From positions 28,612,501-28,676,500 of the forward strand of contig JAUIMM010000015.1 in assembly GCA_031769625.1 (NCBI GenBank): a DNA stretch of 64,000 nucleotides, written 5' to 3'. Of the stretch, positions 54,375-64,000 are shown one piece after another. Positions within the stretch are counted from its first letter, which is position 1. Each line of letters opens with the position of its first letter. The notes below the pieces were generated by a model. It had not been told where the DNA came from, did no database searches, and saw only the letters and a program-made list of their open reading frames with translations. The stretch comes from Taudactylus pleione (taxonomy: Eukaryota; Chordata; Amphibia; Anura; Myobatrachidae). Position numbers and translations under genes: made by a program.

Positions 54375-54620
54375 AGTAACCAGCGGCAGCCCCTCCTTTT
54401 TTCCATGGGGGAAAGCTGCCCGGACTGCAGTCCAAACCCTGTGTGACGGCAAGAGGTCCATATTTACACCCCCCCCCCCCGCGCGTGCATGCATGTGAAC
54501 AGCAGAGGCGGTTTTCCATTGGAAGCACTTTCTACTAATGATAGTCCGGAATGGCAGCCCCCGAAGGAGAAAACACCTGTCTCTGGGACTGCCTGTCTGT
54601 CGTGTTATTAACAGAAAACT
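54375..54620. mobile_element. Degenerate hAT-like fragment
   Basis: ACCAGCGGCAGCCCCTCC, GGAAAGCTGCCCGGACTGCAG, TTGGAAGCACTTTCT and GGGACTGCCTGTC parallel 30794-31090. A C-run lies at about 54470. Ends are not intact. Confidence 0.5.
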
Positions 54621-55057
54621 TTTCCAATGATAAGTACTCTCTCAGCTGGACCCTCCTTGTCTAATATAGAATACACTTGTGCATACATTTTCATCCATGC
54701 CAGATCATCACTTTAATAAAGGACACAATTCAATGATTACACAGGTTCTGTGGCTGAATAAACCCAGGTGAAATGAAAAAAACCAGCCACTGAATCTGTG
54801 TAATTCATATGTCCCTTATTAAAGGGATGAGGTGGCAACCCTACTTGCTCCAGTCATTGAAATCTCACAATAGTGAGCAATTTTGTGTCCCATTGTGATC
54901 TTCAGCTTGTGACATCTCGGGGGAGGATGGTAAATGGGAGCTTCTCTGTAAACAACTTTCCTGCTCTTAAAAATCTCTCTCGCCTGCCTGGACAGTCAGA
55001 CACTCAATACAGGGAACACCTATTTAGTACGCAGGAATTTTTCTCAGAAGCAACTTT
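54621..55057. other. No recognisable gene
   Basis: Mixed DNA. Two inverted words, AATCCCTTTAAT-like near 54825 and TAATAAAGGACAC near 54713, hint at a short MITE but are weak. Confidence 0.4.
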
Positions 55058-55656
55058 GGCCCTCATTCAGAGCCGTTCGCTATTTGCGGTCGTTCGTTTA
55101 AAAACAAGGGGTGGCTATTCAAATGATCCGTATGCACATTGCTGTCTGTTCACACCTCTAAGTCTGAACGAGCGTGCAAAACATACGCTCGTTTATTTCT
55201 TAAAAACGCCCCCTGGCCGCTCGCATCCTACGTCATGTCCGCTATTTATTAGATTAATCGAGTACATCGACCAGCGTATGAACTGCTCGCTATTCTTGTG
55301 GTTGGTGTTTGCTACCACAAATTTGCGTGCAGTTCTGGCTATAAAATAACCCAGTGACGTGGTCAATGACGCTGCTGTTTTAAATATACACACCCATAAA
55401 ACACCCGTTTTGACCTTTAAGCACGCCTGCGTTCGGATCTCCACTCCCCATTTTCAAGCACCTTCCCCTGTTACCACCCACATACGCCTCATTCTGTCAC
55501 TCAAAATAGCAGGCACTCGCTATATAGCGTACAAAGGATTTTTGGCCGCACTGACTGGTTCGCGCATGCGTACTAAAACGCGTACGCATGCGCAGATGTG
55601 CAAACATCGCTCGGAACGAGCGTACTGCCGCTAACGAGCGGCTCTGAATGAGGGCC
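55058..55656. mobile_element. PIF/Harbinger-like MITE, GGCCCTCATTCAGAGC
   Basis: Ends GGCCCTCATTCAGAGCCGTT and AGCGGCTCTGAATGAGGGCC, TSD TTT on both sides (55055-55057, 55657-55659). It shares the core CGCCTGCGTTCGGATCTCCA and TTACCACCCACATACGCC with 27296-27890 but the arms differ. The 158-codon frame entering it at 54873 is not a gene. Confidence 0.92.
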
Positions 55657-56293
55657 TTTGTTTCCCAGAAAACTAATAGTTCTGCCTGCTTGGAAAGGGA
55701 TAAAACTTTAGTGTTTTTTAACTTATTTGCAGTATGACTGTGACTTTTGTGCTTTTCCAATTTTGGTGTCACTGCTGAGATTGAGTCTGCGGTTTGAAGA
55801 CCCAGTTGGCAGCTCACTGTTAAATTAAAATGCATTCAAATAAACCATAGAAATTGATTGTTCAAGCTTAAATGGCTAAATGTTATTGTATTTTGTGCTT
55901 TGAAATTCCCACAGTGAATATGATTAATGGGGTCAAGTTTTAAATTAAAATACTATACAATGTAGCCAATTAGGCACAAATGTATATATTATTTTTAAAA
56001 CACGTGTTTAAAGTGTCCATTTAGTAAATATTCTGCCATGCATCGATGGCGAACTTGCAAGATTCAAAGTAGCCTAATTGTGTAGAATATTGATGTAAAA
56101 TATTGAACATTTCCACCTTAATGATAAAAGAATACAATTTTCTCTGGATTTCAGTAAAGAAGCCCATGGCACATGGCTGACATTATGGATAGGTAGATCC
56201 TGAGGCCCATGTGACACCCCATTATAGCCCAAATGTATCCTTATAAGTGTCGCTACCAATATACATATATACATGTATGTGCCATCACTCTAT
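55657..56293. other. No recognisable feature
   Basis: AT-rich spacer. Confidence 0.5.
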
Positions 56294-57090
56294 GGGGCCT
56301 ATTCATGATGTTAATTATCGGGGTCCTTTCTAATTCGCCACGGCCACCAGAGCAATTCAGCATTGCTCCGGCGCGGTGGCAGCTGTTGTGAAATCAGCTG
56401 CCCCCGCGAGCGGCTTCACTGCTCCTTTCCTGTCGGAGCAGTGGCGGCGGTGCGCGACCTACAGGTCACGCATACGCACAGGAGCCCCAACGTCCGACGG
56501 AAGGAGCCGGACAGGGCGGAGGGATCTGAAAGGATCCCTTCTCACAACCCGGACCTACTTCCCATAGAGAAGAGCGGGTTGCGAACCCCAAGCGGGGGTA
56601 TTCGCCATCTAAAGATGGCGAATGCCCCCGCAGTCAAGCTCCAAAAATATAATATTTTCGGAGCTTGATGAATACCTTCCGTTCGGGCCATTCCGCGAAA
56701 TGAAGGTAAGTAGGAGATATCTGTGATACTAGTGTATGGGGACAGCGTGCCATTCCGCCAGGGGAAGGTAAGTAGGAGATATCTGTGATACTAGTGTATG
56801 GGGACAGCGGGCCATTCCGCGAAAGGAAGGTAAGTAGGAGATATCTGTGATACTAGTGTATGGGGATAGCGTGCCATTCCGCCAGAGGAAGGTAAGTAGG
56901 AGATATCTGTGATACTAGTGTATGGGGACAGCGGGCCATTCAGCGAATGGAAGGTAAGTAGGAGATATCTGTGATATCTCCTGCTTCACCTTCTTAATGA
57001 ATGGCCTGAATACTTAACTGTCACAATTGCAGGTGAAAATGTGCTTTTTCAACTGCTTTTGTGACAATTAAGTGATGATGAATAGGCCCC
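56294..57090. mobile_element. Satellite-parent MITE, about 5 monomers
   Basis: Left GGGGCCTATTCATGATGTTA and right AAGTGATGATGAATAGGCCCC are inverse. Flanks TAT and TTT give an imperfect 3-bp TSD. The GC-rich left half is a chain of hairpins (GCAGCTGTTGTGAAATCAGCTGC, CACTGCTCC/GGAGCAGTG, GGGGGTATTCGCCATC/GATGGCGAATGCCCCC, CAAGCTCC/GGAGCTTG). Then five monomers (GGTAAGTAGGAGATATCTGT at 56705, 56767, 56829, 56891, 56953) and the right end. Alternate monomers differ (GTGCCATTCCGCCAG, GGGCCATTCCGCGAA). Confidence 0.93.
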
Positions 57091-58017
57091 TTTATATGTT
57101 ATACATTTGTTGGATGCGTTAAAATTTAATTATTTATATAAATATAGCTTATAGGTATAATTACATATTGCTAGTACTTTTATGCATGTATGTGAACCCC
57201 CTCACAGAGGGGAGATTGGTATGTCCCAGCCAGCTGATGACCTGCTAGGGCTTGTGGCAAGGAGTCTCCCATCTCTGACAGGAACGGGGAGTCCTGCTTG
57301 TGCTGTGTGTGCAGAGGGCAGTTGTCAGTTGCAGCAGCGCGTGCAGTCAGTGGAAAACCGACCGGCATGCGCCTGCAGGGTATAAATAGGAGATCAGCAC
57401 TGACAATTAGGTTGAGTCTCCCAATGTAACAGCCTCAGAGGGTAGAGCTACGCCCGGGGGCGTAGAGAGCCATTCTGGGCCCGGGGAAGGGGCTTGGCCG
57501 ATTTGAGGGAAGCGTGGCCACGTCCCCTTAGGATAAAAGCCCCCGCCGAGCTCCTCCAGCAAGCCCGGGTAAATAATACCCACTTCCCCCTCTCAGCGCC
57601 CATGGCTGCACCAATGCTAACTTACTGAGGCAGCCATATCTTGTCTGGATGAGCCAGTGTATGTGCCCTGTAGGGAAGCCAACATCCTGCTGCAGGAGAC
57701 CAGTACTCCCTGTATTGTACTGCAGCAGAGCTGTCAGTGAGCTCTGTTGGAGGAGAGCTCCGGTGCTGCCCCTGCCCTGTTGAGTGATAGTTGAGACACT
57801 GCACTAAGGAGGGAGAGCTGTCTGAGCTTCTGGTGGTGCTGATTGCAGATTCCTGCCGATGAGGAACAGGTCTGACAGCATACAGGTTACATCAGCACAC
57901 CATTCAGCTATTTGAATAGGTACATTCTTTAGTAGCCCAGGAGCAGCTGATTTCTTTTCATCCCTGTGGGAAAACTGTAGTTCACAGACCTTTGCCCTAA
58001 AATAGAAACTAACCAGG
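57091..58017. other. GC-richer DNA with a TATA-like motif; no gene assigned
   Basis: 57180-57830 is less AT-rich than its surroundings. GGGTATAAATAGG (57378-57390) is a strong TATA-box match, preceded by GC-rich DNA, but no open frame, splice signal or known exon follows that I can support. 57455-57500 (GGGGGCGTAGAGAGCC, TGGGCCCGGGG) resembles a hAT end, so a repeat origin is at least as likely. Confidence 0.35.
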
Positions 58018-58345
58018 CTAAAGCTTGGTACACACCTATACAATCATCGGGCCGTTCATCTAATATCAAGAGAACAGCCGTTGGATTGTATAGGTGTGTA
58101 TGCTGTCCAGATGCAGAAGTGTTAGCTGATAAGCAACGGTTGGGATCGGGAGGTCACATCTTATGTACTGTTTAATATTTATCGATTCGACCTTCCAATC
58201 CCATAGAAGTCTGTACACACTGTGATATGTCTGCACAGTGTGTACGCGGCTGACAGGGGGTCACACTGGGGACAGACTGCACGGCTGATCGGGACAGTTT
58301 TACCTGATCAGCCTGCAATCGAAAAAGTGTGTACCCAGCTGTAGT
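58018..58345. mobile_element. GTACACAC-type MITE
   Basis: Left AAGCTTGGTACACACCTATAC and right GTGTGTACCCAGCTGTAG are inverse. GATTGTATAGGTGTGTA at 58093 pairs with the left end, so the left 100 bp folds on itself; a second half follows with GTGTACACACTG-type words. Confidence 0.75.
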
Positions 58346-59085
58346 CTAGGGAAGCTGACATTCCCTTATCAAAACAATTGACAGTTTCATTGTGAAGTGC
58401 AGCGATTATCACCCAATTCTTCATAAACAACAAACTTGGGCTCGCACCATTCAAGTGTCTATTATAGAAACGCATCGAGCTGCAGGATCATTATAACTGC
58501 CTTGTTTCCTCAGCTATACACCAGGAAAGCATAAACTATCAACAACACAAGGGTATCCGGCCAGATAGTGTAACTCACTCTGCGAGGGGTCTGCGTAGTC
58601 TCTGATTTTGCAGTTCCCATTGCAATTGCTAGTGTAAAGCATCTTTGGGAAATAATTATTATAGTAATATGTTATTAAGTAATAGTATAACTGGTAGGGA
58701 CAAGTCAGGGCATTTCTTAGTGAGAAGATAATTTATTATAGTTTAATAAATTTCTTAGAAAATTAAGCATTTTTTTGGTTCCTGAAGTGTTTGTATATGC
58801 ATCGAGGTAACCCATTGGTATCAACAGTGTTTGTTGTGTGCTGTTCCCTCAGTCGCAAGGAGTATACAGCAATTCCAGTATAATAAAATATTAATTTTGT
58901 TGAAAGTGTGATTTACTAGTGTATGTAATGGAAACATTGTATATTGTAGTGACATTGTCAAACCTTTATTAGTGTCAGTTTATCCCTCCTTGCCTCTATG
59001 ACCTACAAAGGGAAGCACAAATCAAGGAAGCGGATTCCACCCACCTTGGTGAGAGTGAAAAATAATTCCCCATACCTTTCCTACA
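58346..59085. other. No recognisable feature
   Basis: AT-rich. The frame at 58998-59192 overlaps the MITE that follows. Confidence 0.5.
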
Positions 59086-59099
59086 CCTGTCGGGGTACT

Positions 59100-59258
59100 A
59101 CAGGATTTATAAATGAGAGATATTCTTGTTATCACTTCTTACTAATCTTAGATGGTGCTTCAACCAATCAGCTGCTCACTTCATGTGTTTAAAAATGTCA
59201 ATTTGAGATTATTAACGAGTGATAGCAAGAATATCACTCGTTGATAAATCTGGGCCTC
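59100..59258. mobile_element. Palindromic MITE, AGATATTCTTGTTATCAC
   Basis: GGATTTATAAATGAGAGATA, TTCTTGTTATCAC at the left pairs with GTGATAGCAAGAATATCACT, CGTTGATAAATC at the right. Confidence 0.8.
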
Positions 59259-59467
59259 AGATGATTTAGGTAACTGTGCTGATTTAGAAGAGACAGGTCT
59301 GATATGCGGGAACTGTCCTGTCATTACACATTTCATAACTTTTGCCCCAATTCAGTGACAGATGGGACATATGTCCACTTGTACTGATACCTCATTGCGG
59401 AGGTGTTTTTAGGGAAGTGGACGAGGCCATTAGTCGGCCCAGTGCTTCCACAACACTGGGCGATATA

Positions 59468-60209
59468 GGGCTTAATTCTGTTGTATGCTAACCTGGTGGA
59501 TTGAATACAACTCCAATGTTTGAAGATCTGTACTGCGCATGTGCAGATCTCCATCAGCAAACCGTTTTGGGGGTGGTGCCAGGCAGTGTTCCAGAAAACT
59601 GGGTTGTGACGGCACTATTTCTTGGGCATGCTGAAGCCAGTGGCTGCATCCTGGTATACAGCTGGACTGGCTTCAGCTGCGTGAAAACACTGGCCATCCT
59701 GAGCAACCTGAAGGTTACTCAGATAAACAATGTTCATGCAGAGTGATCTGATGCTGAGTCTTCGGACGCAGCTGCGGATCACATAAGCCAGTAGGAGGTT
59801 TCTATTTACACAAGACGCCTCCTGCAGCATAAGCATATTATCACACAGGGACTGCAGTCAATATCCTGTCACATGGGATGCCGGCGCTTAGAACACTGAA
59901 GCAGGAATCCCGGCACCTGTCAGAATCCTGGTGCAGGAATCCCGGCTGCCGGCATCTCGAAGGTAAGTAGCGGGGCTAGGGGGAGGGTTTGGGTTAAGAG
60001 ATAGGCACTAGGGGGAGGGTTAGGCACGAGGCAGGGAGGGTTAGGCAGTGGGGGGGAGGTTAGGTTCAGGGTGTGGGGAGGGAGGGTTAGGGGTAGGAGA
60101 AGCTGGTGTCAGCATTTTGACTGCTGGGTACCCGAGTGCCGGCATCCTGCACCCAACCCATCACACAGCACAGCGGCTGTTCAATATCATGCAACGCAGA
60201 ATCAGGCCC
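59468..60209. mobile_element. Harbinger-like MITE hosting a telomere-like element
   Basis: Ends GGGCTTAATTCTG and CAGAATCAGGCCC, TSD ATA on both sides (59465-59467, 60210-60212). GAGGTTTCTATTTACACAAG and the flanks of the insert are host sequence. Confidence 0.82.
59849..60159. mobile_element. Telomere-like (GGGTTAGG) element nested in the Harbinger-like MITE
   Basis: ATCACACAG occurs just before (59840-59848) and just after (60160-60168), an apparent 9-bp TSD. The element has AATCCCGGCTGCCGGCATC, then CGAAGGTAAGTAGCGGGG, then G-rich TTAGG repeats (59980-60095) and CCGAGTGCCGGCATCC. Here the G-strand of the repeat is on the plus strand. Confidence 0.7.
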
Positions 60210-60706
60210 ATAGCACGTCATCGAAGTTACAAAGCCGTGTTCCTTGCAGCATAAACATACCTGTGGGGGTTTTTTTTAGCTTCTTTGCCCCGAATCATCC
60301 ATTGTATATGCTGGGAGGCATGAGTTAAATAACATGACCATATAGATAAAAATATATATTAAGATTTAAATGATAAATTAAATTACATTTCTCAATTATT
60401 AATGAATGGCTTGCTTTGGATACATGGCGGCAGTCTTTTACGTTATATTATTTTAAGCACGGTAGTAGAGCTGAAAGTTGAGGATCATCAGTGGATCCCC
60501 ATGTAATTTCAGTAACTAGTCCAAGCTTGAACACATGTTTTAAAATTGATCATGTAAAGTTAATACATTTGAAGACAGTAATAAAAGAATTGTGTATAGC
60601 ACAGTCTAATCTCCCAATCCCGCCACCATCTCTAAATATAGATGTCCAGATACATCTTATCTCCGTGCACTACAAGTTGCGTTAAACAATGTGTTAGCAC
60701 TGTAGG
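60210..60706. other. No recognisable feature
   Basis: AT-rich spacer without repeats. Confidence 0.5.
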
Positions 60707-61022
60707 ACATGGCAGTGCTGAGCATCTTTTCGTGCTACATTTTTCCTTAAAATGTGTCTTATTTGCAAAGTGATGCGTGTAGGATGCACAAGCAGCTTCT
60801 GCTGACTAAAAGGATATGCGGCATGTCTATATTATGTGTGCAACTGCGGCTGTGATACTGTAATGTAGCATTTTGCATGCAGATACACCGCAGTCGCACA
60901 CATAGTATAGGAATGCTGCATATCATTTTAGTCAGCAGTAGCTGCTTGTGCATCTTATTAGCATCGCCTTGCGAATTGGACAAATTTGAAGGGAAACGTT
61001 GCACAAAAAGACGCTTGGCACT
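60707..61022. mobile_element. Long inverted-repeat MITE
   Basis: About 140-bp arms at roughly 80-85% identity: outer AGCATCTTTTCGTGC pairs with GCACAAAAAGACGCT, and inner GATGCACAAGCAGCTTCTGC, TGACTAAAA pairs with TTTTAGTCAGCAGTAGCTGC, TTGTGCATC. The centre is near 60867. The outermost boundary is approximate and no TSD was found. Confidence 0.8.
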
Positions 61023-62102
61023 ACAGAGTTACGCCACACCATGGCACGACTAGAAGGGTTGTATAATGCAAAGAGGCTAGATGTATGAGGACACATCGGT
61101 AATAACAGAATGCTTACTTTACATACCATTGCAGGTGATAACTTTGTGCATATTCAGATTGTCTGCAGAGCTCTGCCTTTTTGACGTGTTACTAAGGAAT
61201 GTACGGAGATCTAGAAGCAGCACAAAAGCTCTGAACATCTAAAAGACTCTAAATAAATATTCAGATAAAAAAACCTTCAGAAAATATCTATTGAAATGTT
61301 TATGAAAATGCTTTATGGGAATGGAAGATTTTAGTCCAAACGTGATCTTATGCTTCGGCTGACAAAATTACTGTGCAAACACGGCCTGACAACCATCTTC
61401 TACCCCCGCATACATGTACACTTTGAACAATTACCGCATAACTAAAATAAACAGCATACTGCCTACACTTAGCACAAAAAAAGTCTTACCAAAGATGCCG
61501 AGTTGGGCTACTGTTTTGTTAGCGTTGATTTCCTTTCAAAATAGAACACTGTGGGTGTTTGAATCAGTCAGTTGCCATGGCTCATTATCCCTTATGTGTC
61601 CACAGCTATGCAAATACTAATGATTCTTTTATCTTTTATAGTGCAAATAACCAAAGACAAGCTATACAATAACAGACAATGAAAGCATAGTGAGCCTATT
61701 GCTTGCAATCTAAATTTGGTGTCGGGGCAATAGGAGGCATAATGCCTTGTCTGAATAACAAAGAACTTGGATTAGGTGGGAGTGTTTTTAAAGGAGTTTA
61801 TATGCACATTTCCATATTAGATCAAAAGGAAAAATTATGCAATATTAAATGTAAGACCTAACCAGTAAGGACTCAGCATGGGTTTACCCATATGTTCTAG
61901 AATGCAAATTAGCATGTGAAAGTACAGAGCTGTACAATTCATGATGTTGCTGACTATTTTAATAATAAGAGATTATGGGAAATGCATGTACATGGCTGTT
62001 TTAAAGGGATTGTGGTAATAAAAAATATATTCATATATATATTTTTAACTCCCATAGGTTGTGATGTTAGTAGTCTGTGACGGTGCACAGCTACTGGGCT
62101 AT
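61023..62102. other. No recognisable feature
   Basis: AT-rich DNA with no gene or repeat I can name. Confidence 0.5.
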
Positions 62103-62626
62103 GGGCCTGATTCAGCAAGGAATGGAAAGGAGAGAATGCACGCACTCAGCCCATGTTTCCACACTGCACATGCATCGCAATGGGAACTGCGAAAGCAGAG
62201 ACTACGCAGACCGCTCGCAGAATAATTGACAGGAAGTGCTGTTTGTGGGTGGTGAAGGGGGGCGGGGTGATCGGATGAACGTAGGTGTGACAGTGCGCTG
62301 GGACGGCGTTGCAGGGGTGTGTATAAATGATCCATTGCAATTCCATATGCAGCCTGAGGCCTCATAGCGTGACCTGAAGTTAGCAATTCCTGAGTGAGGT
62401 CTACCCTGCCTTAACTGTGCGTATGGGTCCGATGTTACTCGATGTTATCGATTATTTCGCTGTGTTGCCCAAGTATATGGATGTGTGTAAGGTGAAGTGG
62501 GCGTCCTTATGGTAAGCTGTGATCGCAATGCGATTGCAAACATTTGCATTTCACCTCTAATATTAGCAACTGCGGTGCGTGCGTTCTAGCAGAATAGCGA
62601 TCCTTGCTGAATCCTGAATCAGGCCC
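62103..62626. mobile_element. PIF/Harbinger-like MITE, GGGCCTGATTCAG family, copy 2
   Basis: Ends GGGCCTGATTCAGCAAGG and CTGAATCAGGCCC, TSD TAT on both sides (62100-62102, 62627-62629). Internal order matches 9985-10460 (TGACAGGAAGTGCTGTTTGTGG, TAGCAATTCCTGAGTGAGG, GCGTATGGGTCCGATGTTAC). Near the right end CTGAATC is duplicated. Confidence 0.92.
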
Positions 62627-64000
62627 TATGAATGGTGCTTGAACTCAGGGAAAAGCCATACTTGGCATAAAATTTAAAGAAAGAATTCAATACATTAACA
62701 AGCACAGTGTCGGACTGGGACCACCTGGGGAATGCAGTGGTAGGGGCCCATGCTTAAGGGGTTGGTCATCCACCAAAGAGGGTGTGGCTAGCCACTACAG
62801 ATGTTTGTCTAACATTTGCCAAATGCAAAAACAAGATTAGGCGCTAATGAATAAAAGGAAGATATATATATGTATATATATATATATATATTCTTGCCGT
62901 CAAATTACCAAAATATTTTTAATTAATAGCAGCAAAATTACATGTGTGCTTGTTAATACACACCTACACCATCACTTAATATGGTGTACCAAAGACATAC
63001 AAAGAAAAAAAGTCTATTTGCGCTGATAAAACACCATTAATCTATAATTATAAAATAAAATAATCAAGGGGTCTGATGTTCACTAAAAAAAATAAATATA
63101 TATATATATATATTTGTTGATATATTCTATATGCAATGTATATTTATTCAGACTAGAATATGACTAGCCATATTGCAAACATGTATATTTGAGGGTGTGA
63201 GCAAAAATGTGTGTTGAACCCGTGGTTAGGGGGCCCTAACCACAGTTTGGGCGCCTTAACCAGGACTTCAGATGGGTTTAGCCATTTTACATGGCTAAAC
63301 CCGGTCTAATAGTGCGTAAAGACCATGATAATTAATGGGCACCCAGAACAATTGAATTGCAACTCTGGGCACCCATTAATTATTGCTGCCAACAAAACAA
63401 TTGAATCACCCCCAATGTGTTTCATTGCAGCCTCTCCTACCTCTGTGCTATGATAGCAATCATGTCCCCGTCCTTGGCCCTGCCACGCCCTTCACATGAA
63501 AAAGAAGTGGTATTGGGTTAGGTAAGTGGTCTAATCTTCATGTAGTCCAGGATGGCTCACCTAATTTTGTAAGTCTCCCTATATGCAATACTGTTAAAGG
63601 AGTTCTATTGTATATAAAAGTGCAATACTTGATGTCGTAAACTGATATTAGATTTTGATGATGCTTTAGATAAGAATCATGAAAATGAATATACGCTTGT
63701 ACAGTATATTTTCACTGCTATGTATCCCTGGCTGTAATAATGTTAAGTTGACATGAAACGATATATGAGCAAATATACAAAACAAATTTCCTTTAGATGA
63801 AAAAGAAATGTTTGTCATCTCTGAGTCCACTTATATCTTCATCACAAGCGCAGCATAAATACATGTGCATTTTAAGGGATCATTCACAAGCGAAAGGGAA
63901 ATGACGCAGCTGTGCATCCTAATCCCCAGGTTTATGGGAAGACTCAAAGACTTCTGTGTAAAAGTCTGATCAGGTTTCAAGCCATAGAGCAGCCTTAGGT
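62627..64000. other. hAT end, TA microsatellites and an inverted repeat; no gene
   Basis: CAGTGTCGGACTGGGACC at 62705 is a hAT-type 5' terminus with no 3' partner. TA tracts lie at about 62863-62894 and 63096-63114. 63328-63347 and 63364-63383 form an 18/20 inverted repeat (ATAATTAATGGGCACCCAGA) within DNA ending TTGAATCACCCCC (63414), probably a MITE edge. From 63430 nothing is recognised. Confidence 0.5.

Noticed and set aside
54873..55349. A 158-codon plus frame
   Set aside because: It begins in unrecognised DNA and runs into a Harbinger-like MITE whose end is exact at 55058, so the frame is a chance fusion.

Overview
The window reads as intergenic or intronic DNA from a large, repeat-packed vertebrate genome, most likely a frog or toad. 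That is an inference from the mix of elements: two decayed Tc1-like transposons, an L1/Tx1-like LINE fragment, and dozens of short non-autonomous DNA transposons of hAT, PIF/Harbinger-like, TA- and TTAA-target types, many with intact target-site duplications (TSDs). I found no host protein-coding gene, no rRNA or tRNA gene and no CRISPR array. The open reading frames I inspected are short, lie in repeats, or resemble nothing I recognise. The only coding remnants recognised are transposon-derived: two Tc1 transposases and a LINE C-terminus.

Layout. 1-360 is the 3' end of a hAT-like element carrying a 27-bp minisatellite. 360-13,000 is mostly unrecognised DNA with inverted-repeat MITEs (1487, 4842, 7997, 9089, 9415), a Harbinger-like element nested in a hAT (9849-10481) and three minisatellites. 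13,000-18,000 has a truncated Harbinger-like element, a telomere-like element and a Tc1 remnant interrupted by a hAT MITE. 18,000-22,215 is a nest: a string-of-hairpins element inside another element, a 1.4-kb hAT with a perfect 8-bp TSD inside a 22-bp minisatellite, and two MITEs inside a telomere-like tract. 23,000-31,900 has more MITEs, a hAT with internal minisatellite broken by a second hAT and by a Harbinger-like element, and two further telomere-like elements. 33,872-34,652 is a 20-bp satellite.

The most interesting object is 39,309-43,686, a MITE-like transposon whose interior has become a satellite of about 62 monomers of 62 bp, with a 24-monomer (1482-bp) higher-order repeat present twice and almost identical. 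Two relatives in the window carry about 5 monomers (56,294-57,090) and one (21,997-22,215), so three stages of satellite birth inside a transposon are visible together.

44,763-50,275 holds a minisatellite split by a MITE, an element with an internally amplified unit, and Harbinger-like and telomere-like copies. 51,121-53,945 is a layered site: LINE fragment, then Tc1 inserted, then a MITE inserted in the Tc1, plus a second MITE in the LINE. The rest (54,000-64,000) holds scattered MITEs and unremarkable AT-rich DNA.

Nothing here forms an operon or pathway. The parts relate to each other as a record of successive insertions and tandem expansions. Family names are superfamily-level inferences from terminal repeats and TSD length; no database was searched.
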